Shown here: in pieces, positions 51,159-59,797 of the stretch | How the letters are laid out: every line of letters starts with the position of its first letter | How positions within the stretch are numbered: position 1 is the first letter of the stretch | Origin: Amycolatopsis bullii | GTDB taxonomy: Bacteria > Actinomycetota > Actinomycetes > Mycobacteriales > Pseudonocardiaceae | Length of the DNA: 64,000 bases | NCBI RefSeq assembly: GCF_014654205.1 | Contig: NZ_BNAW01000040.1 | Span: forward strand, 21,769 to 85,768 | Direction of reading: 5' to 3' | Program-made: the position numbers and the translations under genes | The notes under the pieces: model-generated | Seen by the model: only the letters and a program-made list of their open reading frames with translations | What the model was told of the DNA's origin: nothing | Databases searched by the model: none

Positions 51159-51375
51159 GAGTTCTCCAGTACCGAACGGGGGATGAACAGCAAAATCGGG
51201 GGTCGGCGTACCACTGCGCGTGAGAATCACGCGGCTGTAATTCACCCGTCAGTGGCACACGAAGGATCGAAAGGTATCGCACGTCACCCGACCGCTTACA
51301 GGGGGTCCCCCTTTGCGCATAAATCGCAAGATCCTCTTGATCAAGCCGTAACCTCGCATTAAGCAACCAAACGCA

Positions 51376-51417
51376 AAAAGCCCCGCCGACCTGGGCGTCC
51401 AGGAAGGCGGGGCTTTT
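51376..51417 (-). terminator. Terminator of the APC permease gene
   Basis: AAAAGCCCCGCC (51376-51387) pairs with GGCGGGGCTTTT (51406-51417), and the loop contains a second small stem CCTGG/CCAGG. Runs of A and T at the base make it effective on both strands. Confidence 0.88.
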
Positions 51418-51427
51418 ACCGTGCAAG

Positions 51428-52954
51428 TCAGGCGTCGGAGGCCTTCACGGGTTCGCCGAGCCCTTCGGCCTGCCGCTTGCCGAGCAGCGAATGCCGGCGG
51501 CTGTACCCGAAGTAGAGCACCACGCCCAGCACCATCCAGGCGAGGAACCGCAGCCAGGTCAGCACGGTCAGGTTCAGCATCAGCCACAGGCAGGCGAGGA
51601 TGGCCAGGATCGGGATCAGCGGCACCAGCGGCACCTTGAACGCCCGGGGCAGGTCGGGCCGCTTCCGGCGCAGGATCAGCACGCCCGCCGAGACGAGCAC
51701 GAACGCGAAGAGCGTGCCGACGTTGACCATTTCCTCGAGCTTGTCCGCGGGGAAGAACCCGGCCGCGAGGGCGACCAGGCCACCGACGATGAGCGTCGCG
51801 CGCTTCGGCGTGCCGTTCTCGCCGGTCTTCGCCAGGCCGCGCGGCATCAGGCCGTCGCGGGACATCGCGTAGATGATCCGGACCTGGCCCAGCATGAGCA
51901 CCATGACGACGGTGGTCAGGCCGGCCAGCGCGCCGAAGGAGATGATGTTGGCCGCCCAGTCGACGCCGTTCGCGGAGAACGCCGTGGCGAGGGTCTTGTG
52001 GCTGCCGTCGCCCGCCTTCGTCGCCAGGTCCTTGTACGAGGTCATGCCGACGACCACCAGCGACACCGCGACGTACAGCACGGTCACGATGGCCAGCGAG
52101 CCCATGATCCCGCGCGGCACGGCCTTCTGCGGGTTCTTGGTCTCCTCCGCGGTGGTCGCGACGATGTCGAAGCCGATGAAGGCGAAGAACACCAGCGACG
52201 CGCCGGCCAGCAGGCCGAAGACGCCGAACGAGCTGCTCGCGCCGCCCGCGATCAGGGAGAACAGCGACTGGTCGACACCTGTCTGGCCGGCCCCGCCGGT
52301 CTCGCCCGGCGGGATGTACGGCGTGTAGTTGGCGCCCTTGATGTAGAAGAGCCCGAGGATGATCACGAACAGCACCACGGCGACCTTGATCCCGGTGATC
52401 ACCATCGAGACCCGCGAAGACAGCTTCGTGCCGACGGCCAGCAGCGTCGTCAGGATCGCCACGACGAGCAGTGCGCCCCAGTCGACGGTCACGCTCCCGA
52501 TGTCGAACGTCGTCTTCGTGCCCTTGCCGAAGAGGTAGCCGAGCACGGTTTCGAGGTACACCGACCAGCCCTTGGACACCGCCGCCGCGCCGACGGCGAG
52601 CTCGAGGATCAGGTCCCAGCCGATAATCCACGCCATGAACTCGCCGAAGGTGGCGTAGGAGAACGTGTACGCGCTGCCCGCCACCGGCACGGTCGAGGCG
52701 AACTCGGCGTAGCACAGCGCCGCCAGCGCGCAGGCGATCGCGGCGAACACGAAGGCGAGCGAAACCGACGGCCCGGCGTAGTCACCCGCCGTGCGCGCGG
52801 TCAGCGTGAAGATGCCGGCACCGATGACGACGGCGACGCCGAAGACCGTGAGGTCCCACGCGCTGAGGTTGCGCCGGAGCTTGGTGTCCGGCTCGTCGGT
52901 GTCCTTGATGGACTGTTCGATCGATTTAGTGCGCCACAATCCCGTTCCGGGCAC
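51428..52954 (-). CDS. APC family amino acid permease
   Basis: This is a 508-residue transporter with 12 or more transmembrane helices. It opens with LSAWDLTVFGVAVVIGAGIFTLTARTAGDYAGPSVSLAF, the substrate-site helix 1 of cationic amino acid transporter-like APC proteins, and has GFDIVATTAEETKNPQKAVPRGIMG, a strong family signature. The GTG at 52954 has AGGAGG six bases upstream, so the longer frame to 52981 is rejected. M. tuberculosis Rv3253c is the positional counterpart. Confidence 0.92.
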   Translation of the reverse strand: MPGTGLWRTKSIEQSIKDTDEPDTKLRRNLSAWDLTVFGVAVVIGAGIFTLTARTAGDYAGPSVSLAFVFAAIACALAALCYAEFASTVPVAGSAYTFSYATFGEFMAWIIGWDLILELAVGAAAVSKGWSVYLETVLGYLFGKGTKTTFDIGSVTVDWGALLVVAILTTLLAVGTKLSSRVSMVITGIKVAVVLFVIILGLFYIKGANYTPYIPPGETGGAGQTGVDQSLFSLIAGGASSSFGVFGLLAGASLVFFAFIGFDIVATTAEETKNPQKAVPRGIMGSLAIVTVLYVAVSLVVVGMTSYKDLATKAGDGSHKTLATAFSANGVDWAANIISFGALAGLTTVVMVLMLGQVRIIYAMSRDGLMPRGLAKTGENGTPKRATLIVGGLVALAAGFFPADKLEEMVNVGTLFAFVLVSAGVLILRRKRPDLPRAFKVPLVPLIPILAILACLWLMLNLTVLTWLRFLAWMVLGVVLYFGYSRRHSLLGKRQAEGLGEPVKASDA

Positions 52955-53042
52955 CGTTGACCTCCTGCGGCTGGCCTGCATGTATCGCAGTAGGTCACCC
53001 TATCGGGTCAGGTCCGTGACGGCTCGCCGAAGACGGTCCCGG

Positions 53043-53960
53043 CTAACGCACGATACTGCGGTCCAGGTCCGGTTCGAGGTAGATGAGCTTGGCCACCGGT
53101 ACCTTGGCGCGGACGCGGGCCTCGGCGTCGTCGATGGCCGTCGCCACCTCGGCGGTGTCGAGTCCGGGCACCAGCGCCAGCTTCGCCGCGACGAGCAGCT
53201 CGTCCGGGCCCAGGTACTGGGTGCGGATGTGGATGACCCGCTCGACCTTGCCCGCGGCGAGCTCGTCGACGATGGTCGCGAGGACACCCTCGGTGGCGCC
53301 TTCGCCGATGAGCAGGCTCTTCATCTCGATGATCAGGATGATCGCGATGACGCCGAGCAGCGCGCCGATCGCGAGGGTGCCGACGCCGTCCCAGACGGGG
53401 TCGCCGGTGACGACCGACAGCCCGACGCCCAGCAGCGCGAAGACCAGGCCGAGCAGCGCGCCGGCGTCCTCGAGCAGCACGACGGGCAGCTCGGGCTCCT
53501 TGGCCTGGCGGATGAAGCCCCACCAGCTCGCGTTGCCCTTGATCTTCTTCGACTCGCCGACGGCGGTGTAGAAGCTGTAGCCCTCCAGCGCGACCGCGAC
53601 CAGCAGGATGATCACGGCGACGATCGGCGATTCGAGCGGCTCCGGGTGGCCGATCTTGTGGATGCCTTCGTAGATCGCGAAAGCCGAGCCGAGCGTGAAG
53701 AGCATCAGCGCGACGATGAAGGAGTAGAAGTACCGGTCGCGGCCGTAGCCGAAGGGGTGTTCCTTGTCGGCTTCCCGCTTCGAGGTCTTCTGCCCGAGCA
53801 GCAGCAGGCCCTGGTTCGTGGTGTCGGCCAGCGAGTGCACCGACTCGGCCAGCATCGACGACGACCCCGTGACGAGGAAGCCGACGAACTTCGCCGCCGC
53901 GATCCCGGCGTTCGCCCCGAGCGCGGCGAGGATCGCCTTGGTTCCGCCTCCAGCTGACAC
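53043..53960 (-). CDS. Cation diffusion facilitator family transporter
   Basis: This is a 305-residue CDF metal/proton antiporter. The metal site of helix 2 is SSSMLAESVHSLADTTNQ (the D/H pattern of the family), helix 5 has LEDAGALLGLVFALLG, and a cytosolic ferredoxin-like domain ends in HIRTQYLGPDELLVAAKLAL. KREADKEHPFGYGRDRYFYSF is the loop typical of the SLC30A9-like branch. It probably exports Zn, Mn or Fe. The GTG start has GGGGAG upstream. Confidence 0.9.
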   Translation of the reverse strand: MSAGGGTKAILAALGANAGIAAAKFVGFLVTGSSSMLAESVHSLADTTNQGLLLLGQKTSKREADKEHPFGYGRDRYFYSFIVALMLFTLGSAFAIYEGIHKIGHPEPLESPIVAVIILLVAVALEGYSFYTAVGESKKIKGNASWWGFIRQAKEPELPVVLLEDAGALLGLVFALLGVGLSVVTGDPVWDGVGTLAIGALLGVIAIILIIEMKSLLIGEGATEGVLATIVDELAAGKVERVIHIRTQYLGPDELLVAAKLALVPGLDTAEVATAIDDAEARVRAKVPVAKLIYLEPDLDRSIVR

Positions 53961-54045
53961 GACCGCTCCCCTGGTAGGTCCTGATTTGTCCGGGTGGAGC
54001 CTAATGGGAACGGTCCCGTCCGGTCGTCACCGGCCGGAGAATCGC

Positions 54046-54363
54046 TCAGGCGATGGCGGCGATGTCACCGTCCTCGAAGTAGATCGCCTGGTGCAGCCGG
54101 CCACCCAAAGCGGCGGCGTAGCGGGCCAGCACCTCCAAGCCGGAGATCTTGCCCTGTTCGATCTGGGACACCCGGCCCTTGGTGACGCCCATCCGCTCGG
54201 CCAGCTGCTGCTGGGTCAGGCCGCGGCCCCGGCGGATCTCGGCGAGGCGGTGGCCTTGGACCACGGCGAGAAGCTCCTGCTTGCCCGCCTCGACCGCTTC
54301 CTCGCCGCCGGCCCGCTCGACATGCGTCGCGCGGACGTCCTTCCAACGCGTGTAGCCCGTCAT
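54046..54363 (-). CDS. HigA-type XRE antitoxin
   Basis: This 105-residue protein has an N-terminal part that probably covers the toxin and a helix-turn-helix AEIRRGRGLTQQQLAERMGVTKGRVSQIEQG. Its ATG overlaps the toxin stop as ATGA. Toxin-first order with an XRE antitoxin is typical of HigBA modules. It would bind the 34-bp palindrome before the toxin gene. Confidence 0.88.
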   Translation of the reverse strand: MTGYTRWKDVRATHVERAGGEEAVEAGKQELLAVVQGHRLAEIRRGRGLTQQQLAERMGVTKGRVSQIEQGKISGLEVLARYAAALGGRLHQAIYFEDGDIAAIA

Positions 54364-54722
54364 GGTCGGCCCTCCTCTGCCTGGCGTTCCTTCAGGTAGC
54401 GGTCGTATCGATCCTCGGCCAGTGGGATCGCCTCCCGGTACCAGGCATTCCACTGTCCTGCCTTGTCCCCGGCGACGAGCAGGACACTCGCTCGCCAGGG
54501 GTCGAAAACGAACAGGATTCGCACGGTACCGGGCCGCAGCTCCTTCAGGTTCTGGATCCGGGACCCGACGATGGTGTCGACCAGCGGCCGCCCCAAGCCC
54601 GGGCCACCTTCCGCCAGCGCGTCGATCGCTTGCACGACACGAGCGTGCGTCGCATCGTCCAGGCGCTCGATCCACTCGAGGACTTCGTCCACGACATAGA
54701 TTTCCCACTCCTGGCCCGCCAT
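54360..54722 (-). CDS. HigB/RelE-type toxin (phage-derived Gp49-like)
   Basis: This 120-residue protein belongs to the RelE/HigB mRNA-interferase fold: WEIYVVDEVLEWIERLDDATHARVVQAID, LKELRPGTVRILFVFDPWRASVLL and the closing helix PLAEDRYDRYLKERQ. Free toxin would cleave mRNA on the ribosome. ATG at 54722 immediately follows CACACG after a TATACT box, giving a leaderless mRNA. The start is therefore fixed by the promoter. Confidence 0.88.
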   Translation of the reverse strand: MAGQEWEIYVVDEVLEWIERLDDATHARVVQAIDALAEGGPGLGRPLVDTIVGSRIQNLKELRPGTVRILFVFDPWRASVLLVAGDKAGQWNAWYREAIPLAEDRYDRYLKERQAEEGRP

Positions 54723-54755
54723 CGTGTGAGTATAGCGATCACTATACTCACACGA
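54722..54755. promoter_or_regulatory. 34-bp palindromic operator-promoter of the HigBA-type pair
   Basis: TCGTGTGAGTATAG (54722-54735) and CTATACTCACACGA (54742-54755) are perfect complements, and the central GATC extends the symmetry to 34 bp with one mismatched pair. It contains the minus-strand -10 TATACT, six bases before the toxin ATG. Confidence 0.9.
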
Positions 54756-54922
54756 ACGGGCGACGCCAAGCGCGGTGGTCGACCGGGTTCTCGCCGCACA
54801 TTCCCTCCGGCTCGCCGCAAAGTCGCCGGGCCGGCCGAAGATCACCTCAACCGCGGCCTCCGGTTCTGTCGTACCCCTTCGCTACCGTGGTTTTTCCTGT
54901 CGGCCCCACCCGGGAAGGTGAC

Positions 54923-57847
54923 ATGGCGCACTTCGCCGTGCTCGGTCCGCTCGCCGTCGAAAGCCCGCCGGGCCGGTGGGCGGTCCTGCGCGGTGAGCGG
55001 CAGCGCACGCTGCTGGCCGTGCTGCTGCTAAACGCCGGCCGGCACGTCCCCGTCGACGTGCTCGTCGAGGCGCTGTGGCCGGACGGCCCACCCAAGTCGT
55101 CCGCCTCCAACCTGCACACCTACCTCTCGCGGCTGCGCGACCGGATCGACGGCCTCCACGTCGAGCACGGTCCGTCCGGCTACCGCCTGCACGTCGAACC
55201 GGAGGAGCTCGACCTGCTCGTCTTCCGGTCCGCCGTCGCCGAAGGGCGGCGTACCGCGGACCCGGTGGCCGCCGCGGGGCACTACCGGCGGGCGCTCGCG
55301 CTGTGGCGGGGGCCGGTGCTGGCCGGGCTGCACGTGCCGCGGCTCGACGCCGACGTCGCCCGGCTGGAGTCCGAGCGGCTCGCGGTGTTCGAGGACTGCG
55401 TCGACGCGGAGCTCACCGCGGGGCGGCACGGGGAGCTGACCGGCGAGCTGCAGGCCATGATCACCGAGCACCCGCTGCGCGAACGGCTGGCCGCGCAGCT
55501 GATGATCGCGCTGCACCGGGCCGGTCAGCAGGGCAGCGCGCTGGAGGTGTACCGGCGGCTGCGGACCACGCTGATCGAAGAGCTCGGCGTCGAACCGGGC
55601 GCGGAGGCCCGGCGGGTGCACGCGGCCGTCCTGCGGGGCGAGGACCCGGTGCCGCGGCTGCCGCCCGCGGTGTGGCCGGTGTGCCAGCTCCCGCCGGACA
55701 TCGGGGACTTCACCGGCCGCGACGCCGAGCTGGCGGAGCTGGCCGAGGTGCTCGACGCCGGCAGCGGCGTCCCGGTCGCGGTGCTCAGCGGCGAGCCGGG
55801 TGCGGGCAAAAGCACCCTCGCCGTGCGCGCCGCCCACCGGCTGCGCGCGCGGTTCCCGGACGGCCAGCTGTACGTGCCGCTGGCCGGTCGTGACATCGGG
55901 GAGGTCCTGGCCGACCTGCTGCGGGCGCTGGGCGTCCCCGGGCCGGCGGTGCCGGACGACGTGCGGGCGCGCGCGGCGGTGTTCCGCGGACGGCTCACCG
56001 ACCGGCGGGTGCTGGTGGTGCTCGACGACGCCGTCGACCCCGAGCACGTCCGCACGCTGCTGCCGGGCACGCCGGGCTGCGCGGTGCTCGTGACGAGCCG
56101 GCGACGGCTGAGCGGGCTCGCCGGGGCACACCGGCTGGCCCTCGGGCCGCTGTCCGGCGCCGACGCCGCGGAGCTGCTGCACCGGCTCGCCGGGGCGCGG
56201 GTGGCCCGGGAGCGCGCCGACGCCGAGCGGATCATCACGGCGTGCGCCCGGCTGCCGCTGGCGTTGCGGATCGCGGGCAGCAGGCTGGCCATCCGCCCGC
56301 ACCTGCGGCTCGGCGAGCTGGCCGGCCGGCTGGAGGACGAGGTCCGCCGGCTCGACGAGCTGACCGTCAGCGACCTCGCCGTCCGGAGCAGCATCGCGCT
56401 GAGCTACGAGGGCCTGCGGCCGGCCGCGCGGCGTGCGTTCCGGCTGCTCGGCCGGTGCCGCCTCGCCGACCTGCCGGCCTGGGCGGTCACCACCCTGGTC
56501 GACGACCCGGACGAGGCCGTCGAAGAGCTCGTCGAAGCGAGCCTGCTGGAGGCGTGCGGAGCGGATGAGACGGGCGAAGGCCGCTACCGGATGCACGACC
56601 TCGTCCGGCTGTACGCGGCGGAGCTCGACGACCCGGTGCCCAGCGAAGGCCTGCGGACGGTGCTGGCGGCCACGCTCGCCCTCGCCGACGCGGCGGCGGC
56701 CCGGCTGCCGCGCACGGTCCCGATGCCGCCCCCGGCCCACGCGGCGCCGGCCCAGCCGCTGCCGGATTCACTCGTGGAGCGGCTGCTGGCGCGTCCGGAG
56801 GACTGGTTCGCCGCCGAGCGCGCGAACCTCGTGCTGCTCCTCGGCACGCTCGGCCCGCGGGACGCGCTGCTGCTGCTCGACCGCCTCGGCGTCTACCTGT
56901 ACCTGCACGGGCAGTACGCGGACATGCGCGCGGCGTACGAAACGCTCTTGGCCGCGGAGCCGCCGCTGGCGACGGTCGCCGAGGCCACGCTGACGCTGCT
57001 GCGGCACGCGCGCGGCGAGTACGAGGAGGCCGCGGCGCGTTACCGCGCGTGCGCCAAGGAGCTGGAGTCGCAGGGCGACCGGCGCACGCACGCGTGGGTG
57101 TCGGCGAACCTGGCGCACTGCCTGATCGGCCTGGGTCGCGCGGAAGAGGCCCTGGAGACGGCGGCCCACGCCCGCGAGCTGTTCACAGTGGACGGTTCGG
57201 CCGACCTCGGCTGGGTCCGGGCGGCGGAGTCGGCCGCGTTGCTGCGGCTCGGCCGGATCGTGGAGGCCCGGGAGGTCGACCGGGCGGCCCTGGCGGCGGC
57301 GAGGTCGAGCGGCGACGCGCGGGTGCTCGGTGAGGCGCTGCACGGGTTCGCGTGGTCCTCCCTGCTGACGGGCGACGATCCGGGCGCGGTGGCGGCGATC
57401 GCGGAATCGGTGGACCTGCTGCGCGGCACGATGGCGCGGTCCTCGCTGGCGAAGTCGCTGCGCACTCGTGGCGCGATTTCGGCGGCGACGGGAGCACGCG
57501 AGGACGCGACGGCGGCGTTCGGGGAGGCCCGCGAGCTGGCGCGGGAGCTGGACGAGCGGCCGCGCGAGCTGTCGTGCACCCGCGCACTGGCGGCGGCCTG
57601 GATCGGCGAAGGCCGGGCGGCGCAGGCGATCCCGGTGCTGCGGGCCTGCTTGGACGAGTTCCGCGAGATGGGCGGCAAGGCGGCGACGGGGTTGACGTGG
57701 CTGGTGCTGCACCACGCCCACCTCGCAACGGCAGATCCGAAGGCAGCCCAGGAGGCGGCGGCCGAGGCGGCGGAGCTGCTCGACCCACGCGACGCAAGCG
57801 CGGCAGCCCTGCGGCGGGCACTGCTCGCCCTCACCAACCCGGCCTGA
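54923..57847 (+). CDS. AfsR/SARP-like regulator with NB-ARC and TPR domains
   Basis: This is a 974-residue Streptomyces antibiotic regulatory protein of the large type. An OmpR-like winged helix (FAVLGPLAVESPPGRWAVLRG to about residue 95) and BTAD domain (about 95-245, with EEELGVEPGAEARRVHAAVLRG-type end) precede an NB-ARC ATPase with P-loop GEPGAGKST near residue 290 and a C-terminal TPR-like helical array. The ATG has GGAAGG four to nine bases upstream. Such proteins activate antibiotic or morphological genes, but no biosynthetic cluster is adjacent, so the target is unknown. Confidence 0.92.
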   Translation: MAHFAVLGPLAVESPPGRWAVLRGERQRTLLAVLLLNAGRHVPVDVLVEALWPDGPPKSSASNLHTYLSRLRDRIDGLHVEHGPSGYRLHVEPEELDLLVFRSAVAEGRRTADPVAAAGHYRRALALWRGPVLAGLHVPRLDADVARLESERLAVFEDCVDAELTAGRHGELTGELQAMITEHPLRERLAAQLMIALHRAGQQGSALEVYRRLRTTLIEELGVEPGAEARRVHAAVLRGEDPVPRLPPAVWPVCQLPPDIGDFTGRDAELAELAEVLDAGSGVPVAVLSGEPGAGKSTLAVRAAHRLRARFPDGQLYVPLAGRDIGEVLADLLRALGVPGPAVPDDVRARAAVFRGRLTDRRVLVVLDDAVDPEHVRTLLPGTPGCAVLVTSRRRLSGLAGAHRLALGPLSGADAAELLHRLAGARVARERADAERIITACARLPLALRIAGSRLAIRPHLRLGELAGRLEDEVRRLDELTVSDLAVRSSIALSYEGLRPAARRAFRLLGRCRLADLPAWAVTTLVDDPDEAVEELVEASLLEACGADETGEGRYRMHDLVRLYAAELDDPVPSEGLRTVLAATLALADAAAARLPRTVPMPPPAHAAPAQPLPDSLVERLLARPEDWFAAERANLVLLLGTLGPRDALLLLDRLGVYLYLHGQYADMRAAYETLLAAEPPLATVAEATLTLLRHARGEYEEAAARYRACAKELESQGDRRTHAWVSANLAHCLIGLGRAEEALETAAHARELFTVDGSADLGWVRAAESAALLRLGRIVEAREVDRAALAAARSSGDARVLGEALHGFAWSSLLTGDDPGAVAAIAESVDLLRGTMARSSLAKSLRTRGAISAATGAREDATAAFGEARELARELDERPRELSCTRALAAAWIGEGRAAQAIPVLRACLDEFREMGGKAATGLTWLVLHHAHLATADPKAAQEAAAEAAELLDPRDASAAALRRALLALTNPA

Positions 57848-58271
57848 CGCGAGTCGCCGGCCTGGCCGGGTGGTGCTCCCCTCACCACACCGGCCGACCG
57901 GCGAGCGCCCCCGGCGAGACCAGGCGGTGCCACCCCTCACCGCACCACCCGCCTCGCCTCGGCCGCCGGGACGCCGAGGTGGTGCCGCCCCCTCGCGGCA
58001 CCACCCTCAGCCCACGGACGCCGGGCGAAATCCGACCGGCGCCACCCCCAGCGGACCCGGCGGCGCGCATCAGCGCACCAGGGTCCCCCTTGGTGTCGAT
58101 CGTGGCGGACCCCGCCACACGGAACGCACACAGAACCCGCCCGCCCCGCACACAACCGCCCCGAGGCATCCGGGAGTGCGCACGCCCCACGCGGCGAACA
58201 GGCCGGGCAGCCGCTCCCCCGCCCCGAGCGCCCGGCCCGCGCACTCACACAGTCAGCCCGGGTACCTGCAC
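57848..58271. other. GC-rich intergenic region before the repeat array
   Basis: This stretch, between the SARP stop and the inverted array, is compositionally biased (runs such as CACCCC, GGCACCACC recurring near 57915, 57950 and 58000) but holds no recognisable gene. Frames through it encode low-complexity Pro/Arg/Gly sequence. Confidence 0.5.
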
Positions 58272-58502
58272 GGTCGGCTTGCGTATCCAGACGGTCGGCT
58301 TGCGTACCGAGGCGGTCGGGTTGCGTACCCGGACAGTCGACCTGCGTACCCAGACAGTCGGCCGCGAGCCGACCTTGCAGGCACGCAAGCCGACCGCCCA
58401 AGAACGCGAACCGAACCTCTGCGTACGCAGACCGACCTTTCAGGTACGCAAGCCGACCCTCCAGGCACGCAAGCCGACTCTTCGGGTGCGTCGACCGACC
58501 CG
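58272..58502. repeat. 21-bp-period array, four units one way then six units the other, between SARP and manA
   Basis: TGCGTA cores stand at 58281, 58302, 58323 and 58344; then complementary YACGCAAG-type cores at 58383, 58404, 58425, 58446, 58467 and 58488. All steps are 21 bp. The switch happens near 58364, where GTCGGC-CGCGA-GCCGAC makes a small hairpin. A transcript could fold into one imperfect hairpin of about 230 bases. The unit core ACGCAAGCCGACC equals that of the second half of the array at 15951-16090. Confidence 0.9.
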
Positions 58503-58513
58503 GGTGACCTGGG

Positions 58514-59749
58514 TCAGTCCTCGCAGGTGCCTGCCGTTGCGCGGAAAAGCTGGGCGCGCTCTCCGCCCAGCGCGCGCACGTGGACCGGCGGGTCCGCCGC
58601 CGGCAGCCACACCGACTGGCCGCGCCGCAGCTCGACCTTCTCGCCGTCGTCCGCCGTCACCAGCAGGTCGCCCGCCGTGCACAGCAAAATCTGGGGGCCG
58701 ACGCTGTCGACCGAGATCTCGTCGTCCTGGCCCGCGGCCCACTCCACGCGCGACAGCTCGAACTCCGGCGCGTCCGTGCGGTACACCGAAAGCCGGCCCC
58801 CCGTGTCGCCGCACTGGACCGGCATCTCGCCGCACGCGAAGTCGACCACGCGCAGCAGCTCCGGGACGTCCACGTGCTTCGGCGTCAGGCCGCACCTGAG
58901 GATGTTGTCCGAGTTCGCCAGGATCTCGACGGCCGTTCCGTGGAGGTACAGGTGCAGGTTCCCGGCCGGCAGGTAGATCGCCTCGCCCGAGCGCAGCGTC
59001 AGGCGGTTCAGCAGCAACGCCGCCAGCACGCCCGCGTCGCGCGGGTGCGCCTCGCCGAGCTCCAGGATCGTCCGGCACTCGACCGCGAACTCGCCGTGCT
59101 CCTGAACGTGCCTGACGCACGCGTCGAGCACCTCGGGCAACAGCGAGTCGAGCGACGACTGCGGCAGCGTGATCCACGTCGTGAACAGCGCGCGGAGCCC
59201 GGACGGGTCCGGCTGGGCCTCGAGCAGCCCGGTGTACTTCGCCAGCCCCGGCGTCTCGATGGCCTTGAGCAGCTTCATCGTGCGGTCCGGCGCTCGGAAC
59301 CCGGCCAGCGCGTGGAACTCCGTCAGCGCGCAGACCAGCTCCGGCTTCGCCGTCGGGTCCGGGTAGTTGCGGTTGGCCGCGTCGCGCGGGATGCCCAGCT
59401 TCTCCTCGCGGGCGTGCCCCTCCGCGGCCTGCGCCGCCGACGGGTGCGCCTGCATCGACAGCGGCTCCTCGGCCGCGAGGATCTTCAGCAGGAACGGCAG
59501 CCGCCCGCCCCACCGCTTCGCGCACCGCTCGCCGAGCTGGGTCACCGGGTCGGCGTCCACCAGCTCGAGCAGGCTCCGCTCGGTCCCGTCGGGACCGATG
59601 ACGTGCGACGGGTCACCCGGGTGGGCACCCATCCACAGCTCGGCCTCGGGGTGCGGCGCGGGTACCGGACGGCCCAGCAGCTCGGGGATCGCCGTCCGCG
59701 ATCCCCAGGCGTAGGGCCGCACCGCGTTGCGCAGCAGCTCCACTGTCAC
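58514..59749 (-). CDS. manA: Mannose-6-phosphate isomerase, class I
   Basis: This is a 411-residue zinc enzyme interconverting fructose-6-phosphate and mannose-6-phosphate, the entry to GDP-mannose and cell-envelope mannosylation. It begins LLRNAVRPYAWGSRTAIPELLG, shows PEAELWMGAHP, the metal ligands in LSMQAHPSAAQAAEGHAREE, and the active-site YLPAGNLHLYLHGTAVEILANSDN. The GTG start overlaps no neighbour; the SIS-domain gene ends 48 bp upstream in the same direction. The M. tuberculosis counterpart is Rv3255c. Confidence 0.95.
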   Translation of the reverse strand: MTVELLRNAVRPYAWGSRTAIPELLGRPVPAPHPEAELWMGAHPGDPSHVIGPDGTERSLLELVDADPVTQLGERCAKRWGGRLPFLLKILAAEEPLSMQAHPSAAQAAEGHAREEKLGIPRDAANRNYPDPTAKPELVCALTEFHALAGFRAPDRTMKLLKAIETPGLAKYTGLLEAQPDPSGLRALFTTWITLPQSSLDSLLPEVLDACVRHVQEHGEFAVECRTILELGEAHPRDAGVLAALLLNRLTLRSGEAIYLPAGNLHLYLHGTAVEILANSDNILRCGLTPKHVDVPELLRVVDFACGEMPVQCGDTGGRLSVYRTDAPEFELSRVEWAAGQDDEISVDSVGPQILLCTAGDLLVTADDGEKVELRRGQSVWLPAADPPVHVRALGGERAQLFRATAGTCED

Positions 59750-59797
59750 CTCAACTCCACTCCTTCGGCACCGGCCGGGGCCGGTGCTAGGCGGGTC

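Noticed and set aside
54362..54922. Upstream extension of the SARP frame
   Set aside because: It runs antisense through the toxin-antitoxin genes. The ATG at 54923 has a ribosome binding site and begins the winged-helix domain.
57848..58513. Protein-coding gene between SARP and manA
   Set aside because: Frames here are Pro/Arg-rich and dominated by the repeat array; no start with a ribosome binding site and no domain.
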